From assembly GCA_958296015.1 (NCBI GenBank), contig CATQIH010000007.1, forward strand, positions 124,001 through 188,000: a stretch of DNA of 64,000 nucleotides. The letters are read 5' to 3'. Source of the stretch: Cyclobacteriaceae bacterium. GTDB taxonomy: Bacteria; Bacteroidota; Bacteroidia; Cytophagales; Cyclobacteriaceae. Made by a program: the position numbers and the translations under genes. The notes beneath the pieces are model-generated. The model had not been told where the DNA came from. It saw only the letters and a list, made by a program, of their open reading frames with translations, and did not search any database. This document shows positions 45,536 through 55,001 of this stretch, in pieces (position 1 is the stretch's first letter; the number at the start of each line of letters is the position of its first letter).

Positions 45536-47089
45536 ATGCCAGTATTAGGAAAATTGCTCAAAAAAGGATTGCAACTCAGGCAATCTGTGGAGCAGCACTT
45601 TGCTACTCCGTTTGATCTGCAAAAAGAACAACTACGTCATTTATTAATCACTGCCCGTCAGACTGATTTTGGTAAACACTACCAGTTTTCTAAGATTCTG
45701 GATGCTTTCCGCTCCAACGATACAGATGCCTTTTATGGTGCGTTCAAAGAACAGGTGCCTGTGCATGATTACAATAAAATATACCATGAATGGTGGTATC
45801 GCTTACGAAATGGCGAAGCCAATATTTGCTGGCCAGGCAAGGTCAACTATTTTGCTTTGAGTTCGGGCACCTCGGAAGCTGCTTCAAAACATATTCCTAT
45901 TACCGGAGATATGCTTAAATCTGTACAAAGGGTAGGTGTACGACAAATTCTCTCTTTATGCCAGTATGATCTGCCTGCGTCTCTGTTTGAGAAAGGCATT
46001 CTGATGCTGGGGGGCAGCACAAATCTGGTGAAGGGAGATTTTTACTTTGAGGGTGACCTGAGCGGTATTACTACCAGAAACGTACCTTATTGGTTTCATA
46101 GTTTCTACAAACCCGGACGCAAGATTGCCCGCGAAAAAGACTGGGATAGAAAACTGGATGAGATCACAAAACAAGCGCACAAATGGGATATAGGTGTAAT
46201 TGTAGGTGTACCTGCCTGGCTACAGCTTTTGCTGGAAAAGATCGTCAGACATTATCAACTGAACACTATCCACGACCTGTGGCCCAACCTGACCATCTTT
46301 GCGCATGGTGGAGTTGCCATGATGCCTTATTTCAAAAGTTTTGAAAGGCTATGTGCCACACCACTCACGTACATAGAAACCTATCTGGCCTCTGAGGGTT
46401 TCATTGCTTTTCAGGATTTGCCGCACACCAAAGCCATGCAGCTTGTGCTGAACAGTGGCATCTTTATGGAGTTTGTCCCCTTCAACGAACAAAACTTTAC
46501 AGCCAGTGGCGAACTTCAGCCAAACCCTGAAATATGCATGGTGCATGATGTGGAAGAAGGAAAAGACTATGCCCTGCTGCTCTCTAGCTGCGCGGGAGCC
46601 TGGCGTTATTTGATTGGCGATGTGATACGGTTCACCGATAAGGAAGCCGGGCGTATCATCATCACCGGGCGCACCAAGCATTTTTTAAGCCTGTGTGGAG
46701 AACACCTTTCTGTAGACAATATGAACCAGGGAGTTACACTGCTGGCCAACGAACTGGGACTGGAAATCAATGAATACACAGTAGCAGGTAAGAGTGATGA
46801 TGGTCAGTTTGGGCATCAGTGGTATATTGGCACCGATACTACCCTGTCGCCCGAAATGATCCGCGACAAACTGGATGCTCACCTGCAAGCACTCAATGAT
46901 GACTACCGTACCGAACGTGCCCATGCATTGCAGGAGATAGAAGTCGTGCTACTGCCCGTGCAGGCTTTTTATCAATGGATGCAGTTGCAGGGAAAGGTAG
47001 GCGGGCAACATAAAGTTCCCCGCGTGATGAAAGGCAAAAGTCTGGAATCATGGGAAGCGTTTTTGGCTTCCAGTTTTAATAGCAAATGA
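45536..47089 (+). CDS. GH3-family (auxin-responsive-like) acyl-adenylate/amidosynthetase-type protein
   Basis: About 517 residues. GH3 proteins in plants join amino acids to auxin or jasmonate through an acyl-adenylate; bacterial homologues are widespread in Bacteroidota with unknown substrates. Recognisable parts: MPVLGKLLKKGLQLRQSVEQ (start), QLRHLLITARQTDFGKHY, YFALSSGTSEAASKHIPIT (ATP-binding loop), FIAFQDLP and RYLIGDVIRFTD near the adenylate site, and a C-terminal domain. ATG 45536 is preferred over 45497 because it begins the conserved sequence. A terminator follows. Confidence 0.85.
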   Translation: MPVLGKLLKKGLQLRQSVEQHFATPFDLQKEQLRHLLITARQTDFGKHYQFSKILDAFRSNDTDAFYGAFKEQVPVHDYNKIYHEWWYRLRNGEANICWPGKVNYFALSSGTSEAASKHIPITGDMLKSVQRVGVRQILSLCQYDLPASLFEKGILMLGGSTNLVKGDFYFEGDLSGITTRNVPYWFHSFYKPGRKIAREKDWDRKLDEITKQAHKWDIGVIVGVPAWLQLLLEKIVRHYQLNTIHDLWPNLTIFAHGGVAMMPYFKSFERLCATPLTYIETYLASEGFIAFQDLPHTKAMQLVLNSGIFMEFVPFNEQNFTASGELQPNPEICMVHDVEEGKDYALLLSSCAGAWRYLIGDVIRFTDKEAGRIIITGRTKHFLSLCGEHLSVDNMNQGVTLLANELGLEINEYTVAGKSDDGQFGHQWYIGTDTTLSPEMIRDKLDAHLQALNDDYRTERAHALQEIEVVLLPVQAFYQWMQLQGKVGGQHKVPRVMKGKSLESWEAFLASSFNSK

Positions 47090-47098
47090 ATAGATAAC

Positions 47099-47129
47099 AC
47101 AACCAGATGAGATGTTGATATCTGGTTGT
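47099..47129. terminator. bidirectional hairpin between convergent genes
   Basis: ACAACCAGAT (47099-47108) pairs with ATCTGGTTGT (47120-47129) over 10 bp with an 11-nt loop. It lies between the GH3 gene (plus) and the next minus-strand gene and could terminate both, though T-runs are short. Confidence 0.65.
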
Positions 47130-47147
47130 CTGTCATGCATATGAAAG

Positions 47148-47552
47148 TTAGTCTACAAAACGCGTGTAATCTTTTAGGTGTCTCTGTTTGATCCGTGTAC
47201 CATAGGTAAATCCTTTAAATGCAAATAGCGGAGCAGAATACCCAGCAATTCTGCCCGTTGAGGCTTCTACCACATAATGCATAAACTGTTTGTTTTGCAT
47301 GGTTATAGGCAATATCTGTACGTAAGCCACTTCCCTATTTTTATTTAATATTGCTTCCTCTATGTCTTTATAATCTACAACTTCGTATGGATAAACAGAA
47401 GGCATGTTGGTATAATAGATAAGTTGACTACGCAAATACTTTGCTTCCGGCTTGTAGTTTTCCAGTAGGTAAATTTCTAATATAGGAGTATGCCATAAGT
47501 CCTGCTGGAATCGAAAACCATTAAAATCATCGCCATATTGCGTGATTCGCAT
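47148..47552 (-). CDS. hypothetical protein
   Basis: About 134 residues from MRITQYGDDFNGFRFQQDL; not recognised. Strand-rich with conserved-looking aromatic blocks (LWHTPILEIYLLENY, then MHYVVEASTGRIAGYSAPLFAF). A longer frame begins at 47660 inside the hybrid kinase gene but would read through its C-terminus and is unlikely. It starts 28 nt after the kinase stop and may be its output partner. Confidence 0.5.
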   Translation of the reverse strand: MRITQYGDDFNGFRFQQDLWHTPILEIYLLENYKPEAKYLRSQLIYYTNMPSVYPYEVVDYKDIEEAILNKNREVAYVQILPITMQNKQFMHYVVEASTGRIAGYSAPLFAFKGFTYGTRIKQRHLKDYTRFVD

Positions 47553-47580
47553 GATCTTTTTATAATACAAGTTAACACTA

Positions 47581-49665
47581 TTAATTTTGGTCTGCCTCAG
47601 CTGCAAGGTATTGCAGGAGTTTTTGATGTAGCTCGTCTGGCTTGAAGGGTTTTGTGACAAAATCGTTCATTCCTGCTTTATATACTTTTTGCCTGCTTTC
47701 TATAACAACAGAAGCACTCAGTGCGATGATTGGTAACTCCTTGTGCGTTTTTCTGATCTGTCGGGTGGCTTTGAAGCCATCCATCACGGGCATTTGCAAG
47801 TCCATGAGCACCAGGTCATAGTTACCACGTTTTACCATCTCAACAGCTACCTTTCCGTTTTCTGCGTGATCAAATTGAATCCCCCATTTCGTCAGAAATT
47901 GCTTGGCAACAATAATATTCATCATATTGTCTTCTACCAGCAGTATATGCTTATTTTTACTAGGCTGGGCAGCATTACCGGCTGGAATCGGCTTACTGTC
48001 TGGCTTTTGCTGATCTGCACTGATGGCAAAGGTGAGCGAAAAGCAGAAGGTAGATCCTTTGCCCAATGTACTTGTCAGCAATATACGGCTGCCATGCAAC
48101 TCCAGTAGCTTTTTGGTAATAGCCAGACCAAGGCCAGTGCCTCCGTATTTCCTTGTCGTGTCGCTGCTGGCTTGTGTAAAGCTCTCAAATATCTGCTGTT
48201 TCTTACCTGCCGCAATACCAATGCCTGTATCACTGACGGCAAAGTCGATGGTTACTTTATCGTGTTTGCTGGTTTTGGTTCTGACGTGCAACTTCACGCT
48301 TCCTTTATTTGTAAACTTAATCGCATTGCTGAGCAGGTTGTTGAGTATCTGCGAAAGCCGCATTGGGTCTCCTACCAGCACATGCGGCACGTCAGAGGCC
48401 AGATCGTACTCCAGCAACAAACCTTTCTGCTGCGCCTGGTAGCTTAGGGAGTGACGGATACTTTTGACCAGCTCAGAGAGGTTGAAGTCAATATTTTCAA
48501 ACTCAATTTTTCCTGCTTCAATCTTGCTGAAGTCCAGTATATCGTTGATCAGAGCCAGTAGGTTTTCTCCCGAAAAGCGCAGCGCGTGGAGGTTTTCTAT
48601 CTGTGTAGGGTCAGGATTGCTTTGCAATAGCAGATGCGTGATGCCGATCACCGCATTCATGGGCGTTCTGATCTCATGGCTCATGGTAGACAAAAACCTT
48701 GCTTTGGCCTGTGATGCCTCTTCGGCTTGCTTTTTTGCCAGCATAAGTTCCTGCTCCTTTTTAGACCTTTCCAGCGTAGAGCCTACCCAACGGGCCAGCA
48801 GACGCATAAATTCTGTATCTTCCGGCGTAAAACTCCTTTTATAACATTGCTTATCATAAAAGCCGATGGCACCAAAACGCTTGCCTTCCACCCACAGCGG
48901 CGCGCCTATATAGGTTTCGTAACCAAAGATGTGGTAGCAAGGATGCTTGTGATACGCCGAAGTTTTCATGCTGGAGATAGCCAGTACCTCATCATGCGTA
49001 TAAGCGATATTGCAGTAAGTATTCTGGGTAGAAAATTTGCTGTTCTTCTTCAGTGCAGGGTATGGAGGCTTTCCATGAATATGAAGCAGCATCGTTTCCT
49101 TATCGCTCATTTTGTTAATGACACCCAGGGGCAGCCCAAAGTATTCACAGACCATCTTCACAGCCAGGCCTAGTTGCTGATCAAAATCCAGACTGGCATT
49201 GGCAGCAATGGCATTGAGCGTTTTCAGCCCATGCTGATAATGATATAAATGAATAGCAGTTTCTTTCTCTTTGGTAATATTCTGTGCAATACCTACCAGT
49301 TTGGTAATTTTTCCTCGGCAATGATGTGGTTTCCCAATAAAACGTACCCATACACGCTGGTAATCTGTCCTTATTTCCAGTTCTATATCGAAATTTAGTC
49401 CAAAGCGAATGGTATTGTGAAAAGCTTTTGTCAACTGATACTGCGATGCTTTGGTCAACAGCCGGAAGAGTTCTTTGGTATTGGTGTTTTCATCTAGTTT
49501 AAGAAAACGGATGATCTGCCAGGATATAGCGAACGACTTTTTACGCAAATCCATTTCCCATTCACCGATGTCTACCAGGGTATGAATATCTTCCATATCC
49601 TGTATCTTTAGGTGAGCCTGATTGACGGCTCTTTTTAAGCTTAATATGGAGTTTCCGGTATGCAC
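47581..49665 (-). CDS. hybrid sensor histidine kinase / response regulator (PAS-GAF-HisKA-HATPase-REC)
   Basis: 694 residues from a GTG; ATG at 49596 (MEDIHTLVDIGEWEMD) is an alternative start. A PAS-like region (30-135) and a GAF domain (about 145-300: YETYIGAPLWVEGKRFGAIGF) precede HisKA (STMSHEIRTPMN, His330), HATPase_c (N447 in NNLLSNAIKF, then DTGIGI and GGTGLGLAI) and a receiver domain (LVEDNMMN, Asp622 in LMDLQMPVMDG, Lys672 in TKPFKP). It has no membrane helix, so it is a soluble phosphorelay kinase. It could pass phosphate to the HPt protein 4 kb away. Confidence 0.9.
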   Translation of the reverse strand: MHTGNSILSLKRAVNQAHLKIQDMEDIHTLVDIGEWEMDLRKKSFAISWQIIRFLKLDENTNTKELFRLLTKASQYQLTKAFHNTIRFGLNFDIELEIRTDYQRVWVRFIGKPHHCRGKITKLVGIAQNITKEKETAIHLYHYQHGLKTLNAIAANASLDFDQQLGLAVKMVCEYFGLPLGVINKMSDKETMLLHIHGKPPYPALKKNSKFSTQNTYCNIAYTHDEVLAISSMKTSAYHKHPCYHIFGYETYIGAPLWVEGKRFGAIGFYDKQCYKRSFTPEDTEFMRLLARWVGSTLERSKKEQELMLAKKQAEEASQAKARFLSTMSHEIRTPMNAVIGITHLLLQSNPDPTQIENLHALRFSGENLLALINDILDFSKIEAGKIEFENIDFNLSELVKSIRHSLSYQAQQKGLLLEYDLASDVPHVLVGDPMRLSQILNNLLSNAIKFTNKGSVKLHVRTKTSKHDKVTIDFAVSDTGIGIAAGKKQQIFESFTQASSDTTRKYGGTGLGLAITKKLLELHGSRILLTSTLGKGSTFCFSLTFAISADQQKPDSKPIPAGNAAQPSKNKHILLVEDNMMNIIVAKQFLTKWGIQFDHAENGKVAVEMVKRGNYDLVLMDLQMPVMDGFKATRQIRKTHKELPIIALSASVVIESRQKVYKAGMNDFVTKPFKPDELHQKLLQYLAAEADQN

Positions 49666-49767
49666 TTAGTTGTTTGAGCTTTTGGTATGCAACTTAACCA
49701 TAACTATGGCTACTTTTGTGTACATTTTGTCATAAACCCTGAAGTGTAATTTTTACCTTAAATAAAC

Positions 49768-50649
49768 ATGTACGACATCATTGGAGATATACACGGCAAA
49801 GCACAGGAGCTACGGCAGCTGCTGACCAGCCTTGGGTATGAAGACACGCAAGGGTACTTCCGGCACCAGCATCGGAAAGCCATATTTGTAGGAGATTTTA
49901 TCAACAAAGGGCCAGAAACGCAGGAAGTACTGTCTCTGGTGAAGGCTATGACAGACTACCGAGCGGCTTTGGCAGTAGTGGGCAATCACGAACTTTACCT
50001 GGTGGGGTATTTCAACAAAAACAAATGCGGCAATTATATCCGGGAGCACAGTGCTGCCAATACCACACAGCATGAGCAAACATTTGCCTCCTTTGAAGAC
50101 AATGAAACATTATTGATGGAGTACATTGAGTGGATAAGGACACTTCCGCTTTATCTGGAACTGGATGGTTGCCGGGTGATCCATGCCTGCTGGCACAAGC
50201 GTAGTATTGCCTATCTACAGAGACATTACCCGGAAAACTGCCTATCAGACAGGTTGTTATCTCATTTGGTGGAGCATGGCTCTAGCGAGTGGGATGCACT
50301 GCGCGAAATACTGATTGGCAACAAACTTCATTTGCCTGAGGTAGCAGGTGGCGAGGCTTTTAAAGCCAAGTGGTGGGCCCTACCTAGCAACCGCTATACA
50401 TTGCTGGCGACCCGACCCGACAAGGCCAAGGGCAATCCTATAGTAGCTATTTCAGCCAATGCAGATGAATATAGGTATCCAAAGAATGCCAGTCCGTTGT
50501 TTTTCGGGCACTACAACTTACCAGGGCTGCCTTATCTGACGGGTAGTAACTATGGGTGTCTGGATTTTAGCCTACCGGGCAGATCGTTTATTACAGCCTA
50601 CCGCTGGCAGGGTGAGCAGCAGTTGAGTGAAGAACATATTGTCTTTTAA
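49768..50649 (+). CDS. calcineurin-like metallophosphoesterase
   Basis: 293 residues. The metal-binding motifs of PPP-type phosphoesterases are clear: GDIHG (residues 6-10), FVGDFINKGP (about 50), VVGNHELY (about 76) and the late His positions in VIHACWHK and FFGHYNLPG. The family includes serine/threonine phosphatases and diadenosine tetraphosphatases; the substrate is not known. TACTTTTG at 49711-49718 may be the -7 element. Its stop overlaps the convergent antitoxin gene. Confidence 0.85.
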   Translation: MYDIIGDIHGKAQELRQLLTSLGYEDTQGYFRHQHRKAIFVGDFINKGPETQEVLSLVKAMTDYRAALAVVGNHELYLVGYFNKNKCGNYIREHSAANTTQHEQTFASFEDNETLLMEYIEWIRTLPLYLELDGCRVIHACWHKRSIAYLQRHYPENCLSDRLLSHLVEHGSSEWDALREILIGNKLHLPEVAGGEAFKAKWWALPSNRYTLLATRPDKAKGNPIVAISANADEYRYPKNASPLFFGHYNLPGLPYLTGSNYGCLDFSLPGRSFITAYRWQGEQQLSEEHIVF

Positions 50650-50957
50650 AAGGATGGATGCCAAAACTGACGGATTCCCTTTGGTTCAAATGTCTGGCGG
50701 GCCTGGGCAAGATCGTAGTTTTCCTGTACCCGTAGCCAAAACACGGCATCTGTGTTTGGAAAGGCCTTTTCAAGCCGCAGTGCCATAGCTGGTGTGACAG
50801 ATTGCCGACCGTTCAAAATAGCGTCTAACGTTTTGCGGGAAACCCCCAAACCTTCGGCCACTTCACGAACAGGTAACTTTTCACCAGTTTCTTCGCGGAT
50901 ACCCTCTATTGTTTCTCTAATCAACTCGCCGGGATGGGCAGGATTAAACATAGTCAT
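50646..50957 (-). CDS. higA: HigA-family antitoxin
   Basis: 103 residues, starting MTMFNPAHPGELIRETIEG, the classic HigA/VapI start. The helix-turn-helix reads VREVAEGLGVSRKTLDAILNG, followed by MALRLEKAFPNTDAVFWLRVQENYDL. It binds HigB toxin and represses the operon. It lies 12 nt after the toxin gene, the toxin-first order typical of higBA. Confidence 0.92.
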   Translation of the reverse strand: MTMFNPAHPGELIRETIEGIREETGEKLPVREVAEGLGVSRKTLDAILNGRQSVTPAMALRLEKAFPNTDAVFWLRVQENYDLAQARQTFEPKGIRQFWHPSF

Positions 50958-50969
50958 CGTTTTGTTCTT

Positions 50970-51248
50970 TTAATGGTAGTCAGTATAATCTACATCTGTA
51001 ACATTCTCACCTTCAAATCGAAAAGTGATCCGGTAGTTTTCTGTCACTCTTACTGAATAAAACCTCTTTAAATCACCTGAAAGTGAATGAAATTTATAGC
51101 CAGGTGCATTTATTTGTTCAGGTATAGTGGATGCTTCTAGGCGCGTCAAAATTAGGCGAATTTTAGCTGTTTGCTGTGCTGCTAATCGAGAATTGTTGCC
51201 TTTCTCACAATAGAGCTTCAATCCTTTGTGCCTGAATCCAATAATCAT
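50970..51248 (-). CDS. higB: HigB/RelE-family mRNA interferase toxin
   Basis: 92 residues from ATG 51248: MIIGFRHKGLKLYCEKGNNS, then HSLSGDLKRFYSVRVTENYRI and a C-terminal TFRFEGENVTDVDYTDYH, all typical of HigB/RelE-superfamily ribosome-dependent ribonucleases. A longer frame upstream has no family similarity and overlaps the divergent exonuclease gene. It is paired with HigA downstream. Confidence 0.92.
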   Translation of the reverse strand: MIIGFRHKGLKLYCEKGNNSRLAAQQTAKIRLILTRLEASTIPEQINAPGYKFHSLSGDLKRFYSVRVTENYRITFRFEGENVTDVDYTDYH

Positions 51249-51333
51249 AATGAATTTGCAACTTGATACGTTGCAAGTTACAAATTTTTCATAAAATTTT
51301 CTTCTAATGAGATATTTTTCTCTATCATTGACG

Positions 51334-52275
51334 ATGGATTTTATAGCCCTGGATTTTGAGACAGCCAACGCTTCCCGTGGCAGCGTTTGTGAAATAGGTG
51401 TTTCCATTGTACAGTCGGGAGAAGTGCGGGAAACCTTCTCCCGGCTGGTTAGGCCCAAAAGCAACTGGTTTCACCCAATGAATACACAAATTCATGGCAT
51501 AGATGCGTTGCAGGTGGCCAGAGAGCCGGAGTTTGACACAGTCTGGCAGGAGATGCAGGCTATTTTTGACAGCCACAACGTGGTAGCGCACAATGCCAGC
51601 TTTGATATCAGCGTATTGCGCCATGCCCTCACTGAATACGAGCTCCCTTTTCCCAGTTTTAGCTATACCTGTAGCCTGATGGTAGCACGCCGCGCCTGGC
51701 AGGGACTGGGAAGCTATGGCCTGAGTGCTCTGTCGCAGCGGTTCAACATCCGTTTGAAACACCATTCGGCTGCATCAGACGCAGAAGCGTGCGCCAGAAT
51801 TTTGCTAAGAGCTGCCGAAGATCATCAGCTTTCCTGCTTTGAAGATATTGAAAACCACCTTGAAATACAGATTGGAAAAGTGTATCCTGGTGGGTACCTG
51901 CCTTCTGGTAAGCTCAAAAAGTGTGGTGCCAAAGCCAAAAAACAGGAAGTACAGGTAGATTTATCTAAAATAAATAGAAATCATCCCCTGTTTGGCAAGT
52001 ACGTGGTGTTTACCGGTGCCTTGAAGAGCATGAAACGACAGGAAGCCCAGGTGGCACTGCTGGAGGCTGGCGGCCACTATACCAACAACGTCACGTATCA
52101 AACCCAATATATGGTGCTGGGAGAAAAATCGTTTACAAACTTTACGGAAGGCATCAAAAGCAGTAAGCTCATGCAGGCAGAAAGGTTATCCAATAACAGA
52201 AGACCTATTGAGTTTTTGTCGGAACAGCAATTTCTGAAGTTGCTAAAGTTGGGAAACTCTTTCAAAATCCGTTAA
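51334..52275 (+). CDS. DEDDh 3'-5' exonuclease with C-terminal BRCT domain
   Basis: 313 residues from MDFIALDFETANASRGS (exonuclease motif I, DFETA; ATG 51334 fits better than 51307). Motif II is VVAHNASFDISVL, and motif III HHSAASDAEACARI completes the DEDDh set of DNA polymerase III epsilon. Residues about 220-310 form a BRCT domain (NHPLFGKYVVFTGALKSMKRQEA). Such proteins are used in DNA repair and replication. Its start region faces higB. Confidence 0.88.
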   Translation: MDFIALDFETANASRGSVCEIGVSIVQSGEVRETFSRLVRPKSNWFHPMNTQIHGIDALQVAREPEFDTVWQEMQAIFDSHNVVAHNASFDISVLRHALTEYELPFPSFSYTCSLMVARRAWQGLGSYGLSALSQRFNIRLKHHSAASDAEACARILLRAAEDHQLSCFEDIENHLEIQIGKVYPGGYLPSGKLKKCGAKAKKQEVQVDLSKINRNHPLFGKYVVFTGALKSMKRQEAQVALLEAGGHYTNNVTYQTQYMVLGEKSFTNFTEGIKSSKLMQAERLSNNRRPIEFLSEQQFLKLLKLGNSFKIR

Positions 52276-52302
52276 GTTTGTGGTTGCACAAGCCATATTT
52301 TT

Positions 52303-53760
52303 ATGCCAGATAAGGAGTTACAAAAGAAGTACATTGTAGTAGTAGGATTGGAGGTACATGCACAGCTGATGACCAACAGTAAGATCTTTGCTGCGGATGC
52401 TACTTTGTTTGGAGATGCCCCCAATACCAATATCAGCGTGATCACCCTGGGCCATCCCGGCACATTGCCTAAGTTGAATGAAAAAGTAGTAGAACATGCC
52501 ATCAGAATGGGCCTGGCCTGCCACTGTGAGATTTCACGGTACAATATCTTTGACCGGAAAAATTATTTCTACCCCGACCTGCCCAAAGGCTATCAGATCA
52601 CCCAGGATAAAACGCCTATTTGTATAGGTGGCTACGTGCCTGTAAGCCTGAGCAATGGCGATGAAAGAAAGATCAGGCTCAACCGTATTCACCTGGAAGA
52701 GGATGCAGGCAAGTCGATGCACCTGGCGGGTGCTTCTGAAACGCTGGTAGATTTTAACCGTGCCGGTGTGCCCCTCATAGAAATTGTGACCGAACCCGAT
52801 ATCCGCAATGCAGAAGAAGCCGGTGTTTTGTTAGCTGAAGTCAGAAAACTGGTGAGGTACTTGGATGTATGCGACGGTAATATGGAAGAAGGCTCCATGC
52901 GCTGCGATGCCAACATTTCTGTGATGCGGACAGATGCCCAGGAATATGGCAAAAAAGTGGAAGTCAAGAATATGAACTCTATCCGCAACGTGCAGCGTGC
53001 CATTGAGCATGAAGCAGAACGGCAGATGATGGAATTGGAAAAGGGACATACGATTATCTCTGAAACCAGAACGTTTGACGCAGCCACAGGCACTACTGCC
53101 GCCATCCGCACCAAAGAAGAGCTGAACGACTACCGCTATTTTCCCGAACCAGACCTGAGTCCTTTCATAGTTTCAGAGGAATGGCTGGCAGATATACAAG
53201 CCGGTATGCCTGCACTTCCGCATGAGCTTTCTCAGAAGTTCCGGACGGCGTATCAACTACCTGCATATGATGCGGAGGTGCTCACAGATACCAAAGAAAC
53301 AGCCGCTTACTTTGATACGCTTTGTGCAAAGACCCACCATTACAAAGCAGCCTCTAACTGGATGATGGGACCTGTACGCTCTTACCTGAACGACAAGGAT
53401 ATAGCCATGCCACAATTTCCTCTTGCGCCTGACCAACTGGCTGCGTTGGTTGAACTGGTAGCCAATGATACCATCAGTTTTACGGTAGCTTCTCAGAAGG
53501 TGTTTTCCTATATGCTCAAGCATCCGGAAAAGTCTGCCACGCAGGTGATGGAAGACCTTAATCTGAAGCAAGACAACAATACAGAGAACATTCAACCGTT
53601 GGTGGAAGAAGTGCTGACCGCTTTCCCGCAAAAGGTACAGCAATACAAAAATGGCAAGAAAGGGCTGCTAGGCATGTTTATGAGCGAAATCATGAAGAAA
53701 AGTAAAGGAAAAGCAAATCCTAAAATCGCCAGTGAACTATTGAAAGCCGCCCTGGATTAA
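52303..53760 (+). CDS. gatB: aspartyl/glutamyl-tRNA amidotransferase subunit B
   Basis: 485 residues. GatB activates and carries the amido-acceptor tRNA in the GatCAB transamidosome, which makes Gln-tRNA and Asn-tRNA. The N-terminal VGLEVHAQLMTNSKIF, YFYPDLPKGYQITQ and EEDAGKSMH (kinase-like metal sites), the middle RIHLEEDAG and DFNRAGVPLIEIVTEPD, and the C-terminal helical YqeY-like tail (AFPQKVQQYKNGKKGLLGMF) are all typical. It is 27 nt after the exonuclease gene. gatA and gatC are not in the window. Confidence 0.96.
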   Translation: MPDKELQKKYIVVVGLEVHAQLMTNSKIFAADATLFGDAPNTNISVITLGHPGTLPKLNEKVVEHAIRMGLACHCEISRYNIFDRKNYFYPDLPKGYQITQDKTPICIGGYVPVSLSNGDERKIRLNRIHLEEDAGKSMHLAGASETLVDFNRAGVPLIEIVTEPDIRNAEEAGVLLAEVRKLVRYLDVCDGNMEEGSMRCDANISVMRTDAQEYGKKVEVKNMNSIRNVQRAIEHEAERQMMELEKGHTIISETRTFDAATGTTAAIRTKEELNDYRYFPEPDLSPFIVSEEWLADIQAGMPALPHELSQKFRTAYQLPAYDAEVLTDTKETAAYFDTLCAKTHHYKAASNWMMGPVRSYLNDKDIAMPQFPLAPDQLAALVELVANDTISFTVASQKVFSYMLKHPEKSATQVMEDLNLKQDNNTENIQPLVEEVLTAFPQKVQQYKNGKKGLLGMFMSEIMKKSKGKANPKIASELLKAALD

Positions 53761-53799
53761 CTCTGGAAATTTAACCTAACCTATGAGCAGTAAACACCT

Positions 53800-54939
53800 A
53801 TGAATATCTTACATAAATTATCTATTGTCGCTTTTTGTGCTATGTCTTTTGCTGCCTGTTCGCAAAGCAAATCCAACGATCAGGAACACCAGATCAGGAT
53901 AGAAGGCAAGGTAAACCATCCTGTCGAAGGTGAGAGCGTTGTGCTGGAAAAGGTGGGCCAAAGCGAAATCTCTCCAGTTGATACGATGATTGTTTCCCGC
54001 GACAGTACGTTTCGCTACGGTTTCAAAAATTCCGAACCTGGTTTTTACAGGATCAACTTCTACAACCGGCAGTATGTAAACCTGATTCTGGATGATGAAA
54101 GTGTGAAAGTGACTACCGATGGCGATAAGCCTGACGGTTATGCCAAAGTGGAAGGCTCGAAAGATACGGACTACCTACAGGAAGTAAATAATATCATGCA
54201 GGATATGCAGCAGAAGATCAACGAGATGAACTCAGATTATATGCAGGCCCGGGCCGATGGCAAAGAAGATAAGATGCACGAAATTGAGGAGCGTTACAAA
54301 GAAGTGGAACAAAAGCATGTAGAGAATATCAAGCAGAAAATTGGTGAGATGGGCAACTCCATTGCTGTTTTTTATGCCATCAATTTTCTGGATGCTGACA
54401 AAGAATTTGATTTTCTTAATAGCCTGGCGGAGAAGTTTAAAAAGGAACTGCCTAACTCTATCTACACCAAACAATTTGTAGCACAGGTAGACGGCCTCCG
54501 CGAACTGGCTATAGGCATGTCGGCACCAGATATTGCTTTGCCCAACCCACAGGGAGATACAGTTCGGCTTTCTTCTCTGAAAGGCCAATATGTGATGATT
54601 GATTTCTGGGCTGCCTGGTGTAAGCCCTGCCGCATGGAAAACCCCAACGTCGTAAAACTCTATAATAAGTACCACGATCAGGGATTTGAGATCTATGGCG
54701 TTTCGCTGGACCGCACCAAGAAGGCATGGCTTGATGCCATAAAGGAAGATAACCTGGAATGGATTCAGGTTTCTGACCTCAAATACTTTGATTCGGAAGC
54801 TGCAGCCCTGTACAATATCAATGCAATACCTGCTACGGTGTTGTTGGACAAAGAAGGAAAGATCGTGGCTAAGAATCTACGCGGAGAAGCTCTGGAAGCA
54901 AAATTAGCAGAAATTTTCACTGCTCCTTCCGGTAGCTGA
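53800..54939 (+). CDS. TlpA-like thioredoxin-family lipoprotein with DUF4369
   Basis: 379 residues. Lipobox SFAAC (Cys20); DUF4369 domain (about 30-115: IRIEGKVNHPVEGESVVLEKV), a charged helical linker (130-185), then a TlpA-type thioredoxin fold with redox motif WCKPC (Cys274 and Cys277 in DFWAAWCKPC) and cis-Pro region NAIPATVLLDKEGKIV. It likely works as a periplasmic thiol-disulfide reductase anchored to a membrane. A terminator follows. Confidence 0.9.
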   Translation: MNILHKLSIVAFCAMSFAACSQSKSNDQEHQIRIEGKVNHPVEGESVVLEKVGQSEISPVDTMIVSRDSTFRYGFKNSEPGFYRINFYNRQYVNLILDDESVKVTTDGDKPDGYAKVEGSKDTDYLQEVNNIMQDMQQKINEMNSDYMQARADGKEDKMHEIEERYKEVEQKHVENIKQKIGEMGNSIAVFYAINFLDADKEFDFLNSLAEKFKKELPNSIYTKQFVAQVDGLRELAIGMSAPDIALPNPQGDTVRLSSLKGQYVMIDFWAAWCKPCRMENPNVVKLYNKYHDQGFEIYGVSLDRTKKAWLDAIKEDNLEWIQVSDLKYFDSEAAALYNINAIPATVLLDKEGKIVAKNLRGEALEAKLAEIFTAPSGS

Positions 54940-54966
54940 AAAGTTGAGACGTATAATATAAATAAA

Positions 54967-54998
54967 GGCCGCTATGCTGTATGTATAGCGGCTTTTTT
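54967..54998 (+). terminator. intrinsic terminator shared by tlpA-like and cysM genes
   Basis: GCCGCTAT (54968-54975) pairs with ATAGCGGC (54985-54992), 8 bp with a 9-nt loop, followed by six Ts. On the minus strand a run of A/T (from AAATAAA) follows the stem, so it can also end the cysE-cysM transcript. Confidence 0.9.
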
Positions 54999-55001
54999 GC
55001 G

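Noticed and set aside
47553-47660. Upstream extension of the hypothetical gene into the hybrid-kinase end
   Set aside because: The extension reads the receiver-domain codons out of frame and has no independent support.
50970-51464. A 164-residue form of HigB
   Set aside because: HigB proteins are about 90 residues and begin at MIIGFRHKG; the rest overlaps the exonuclease gene antisense.
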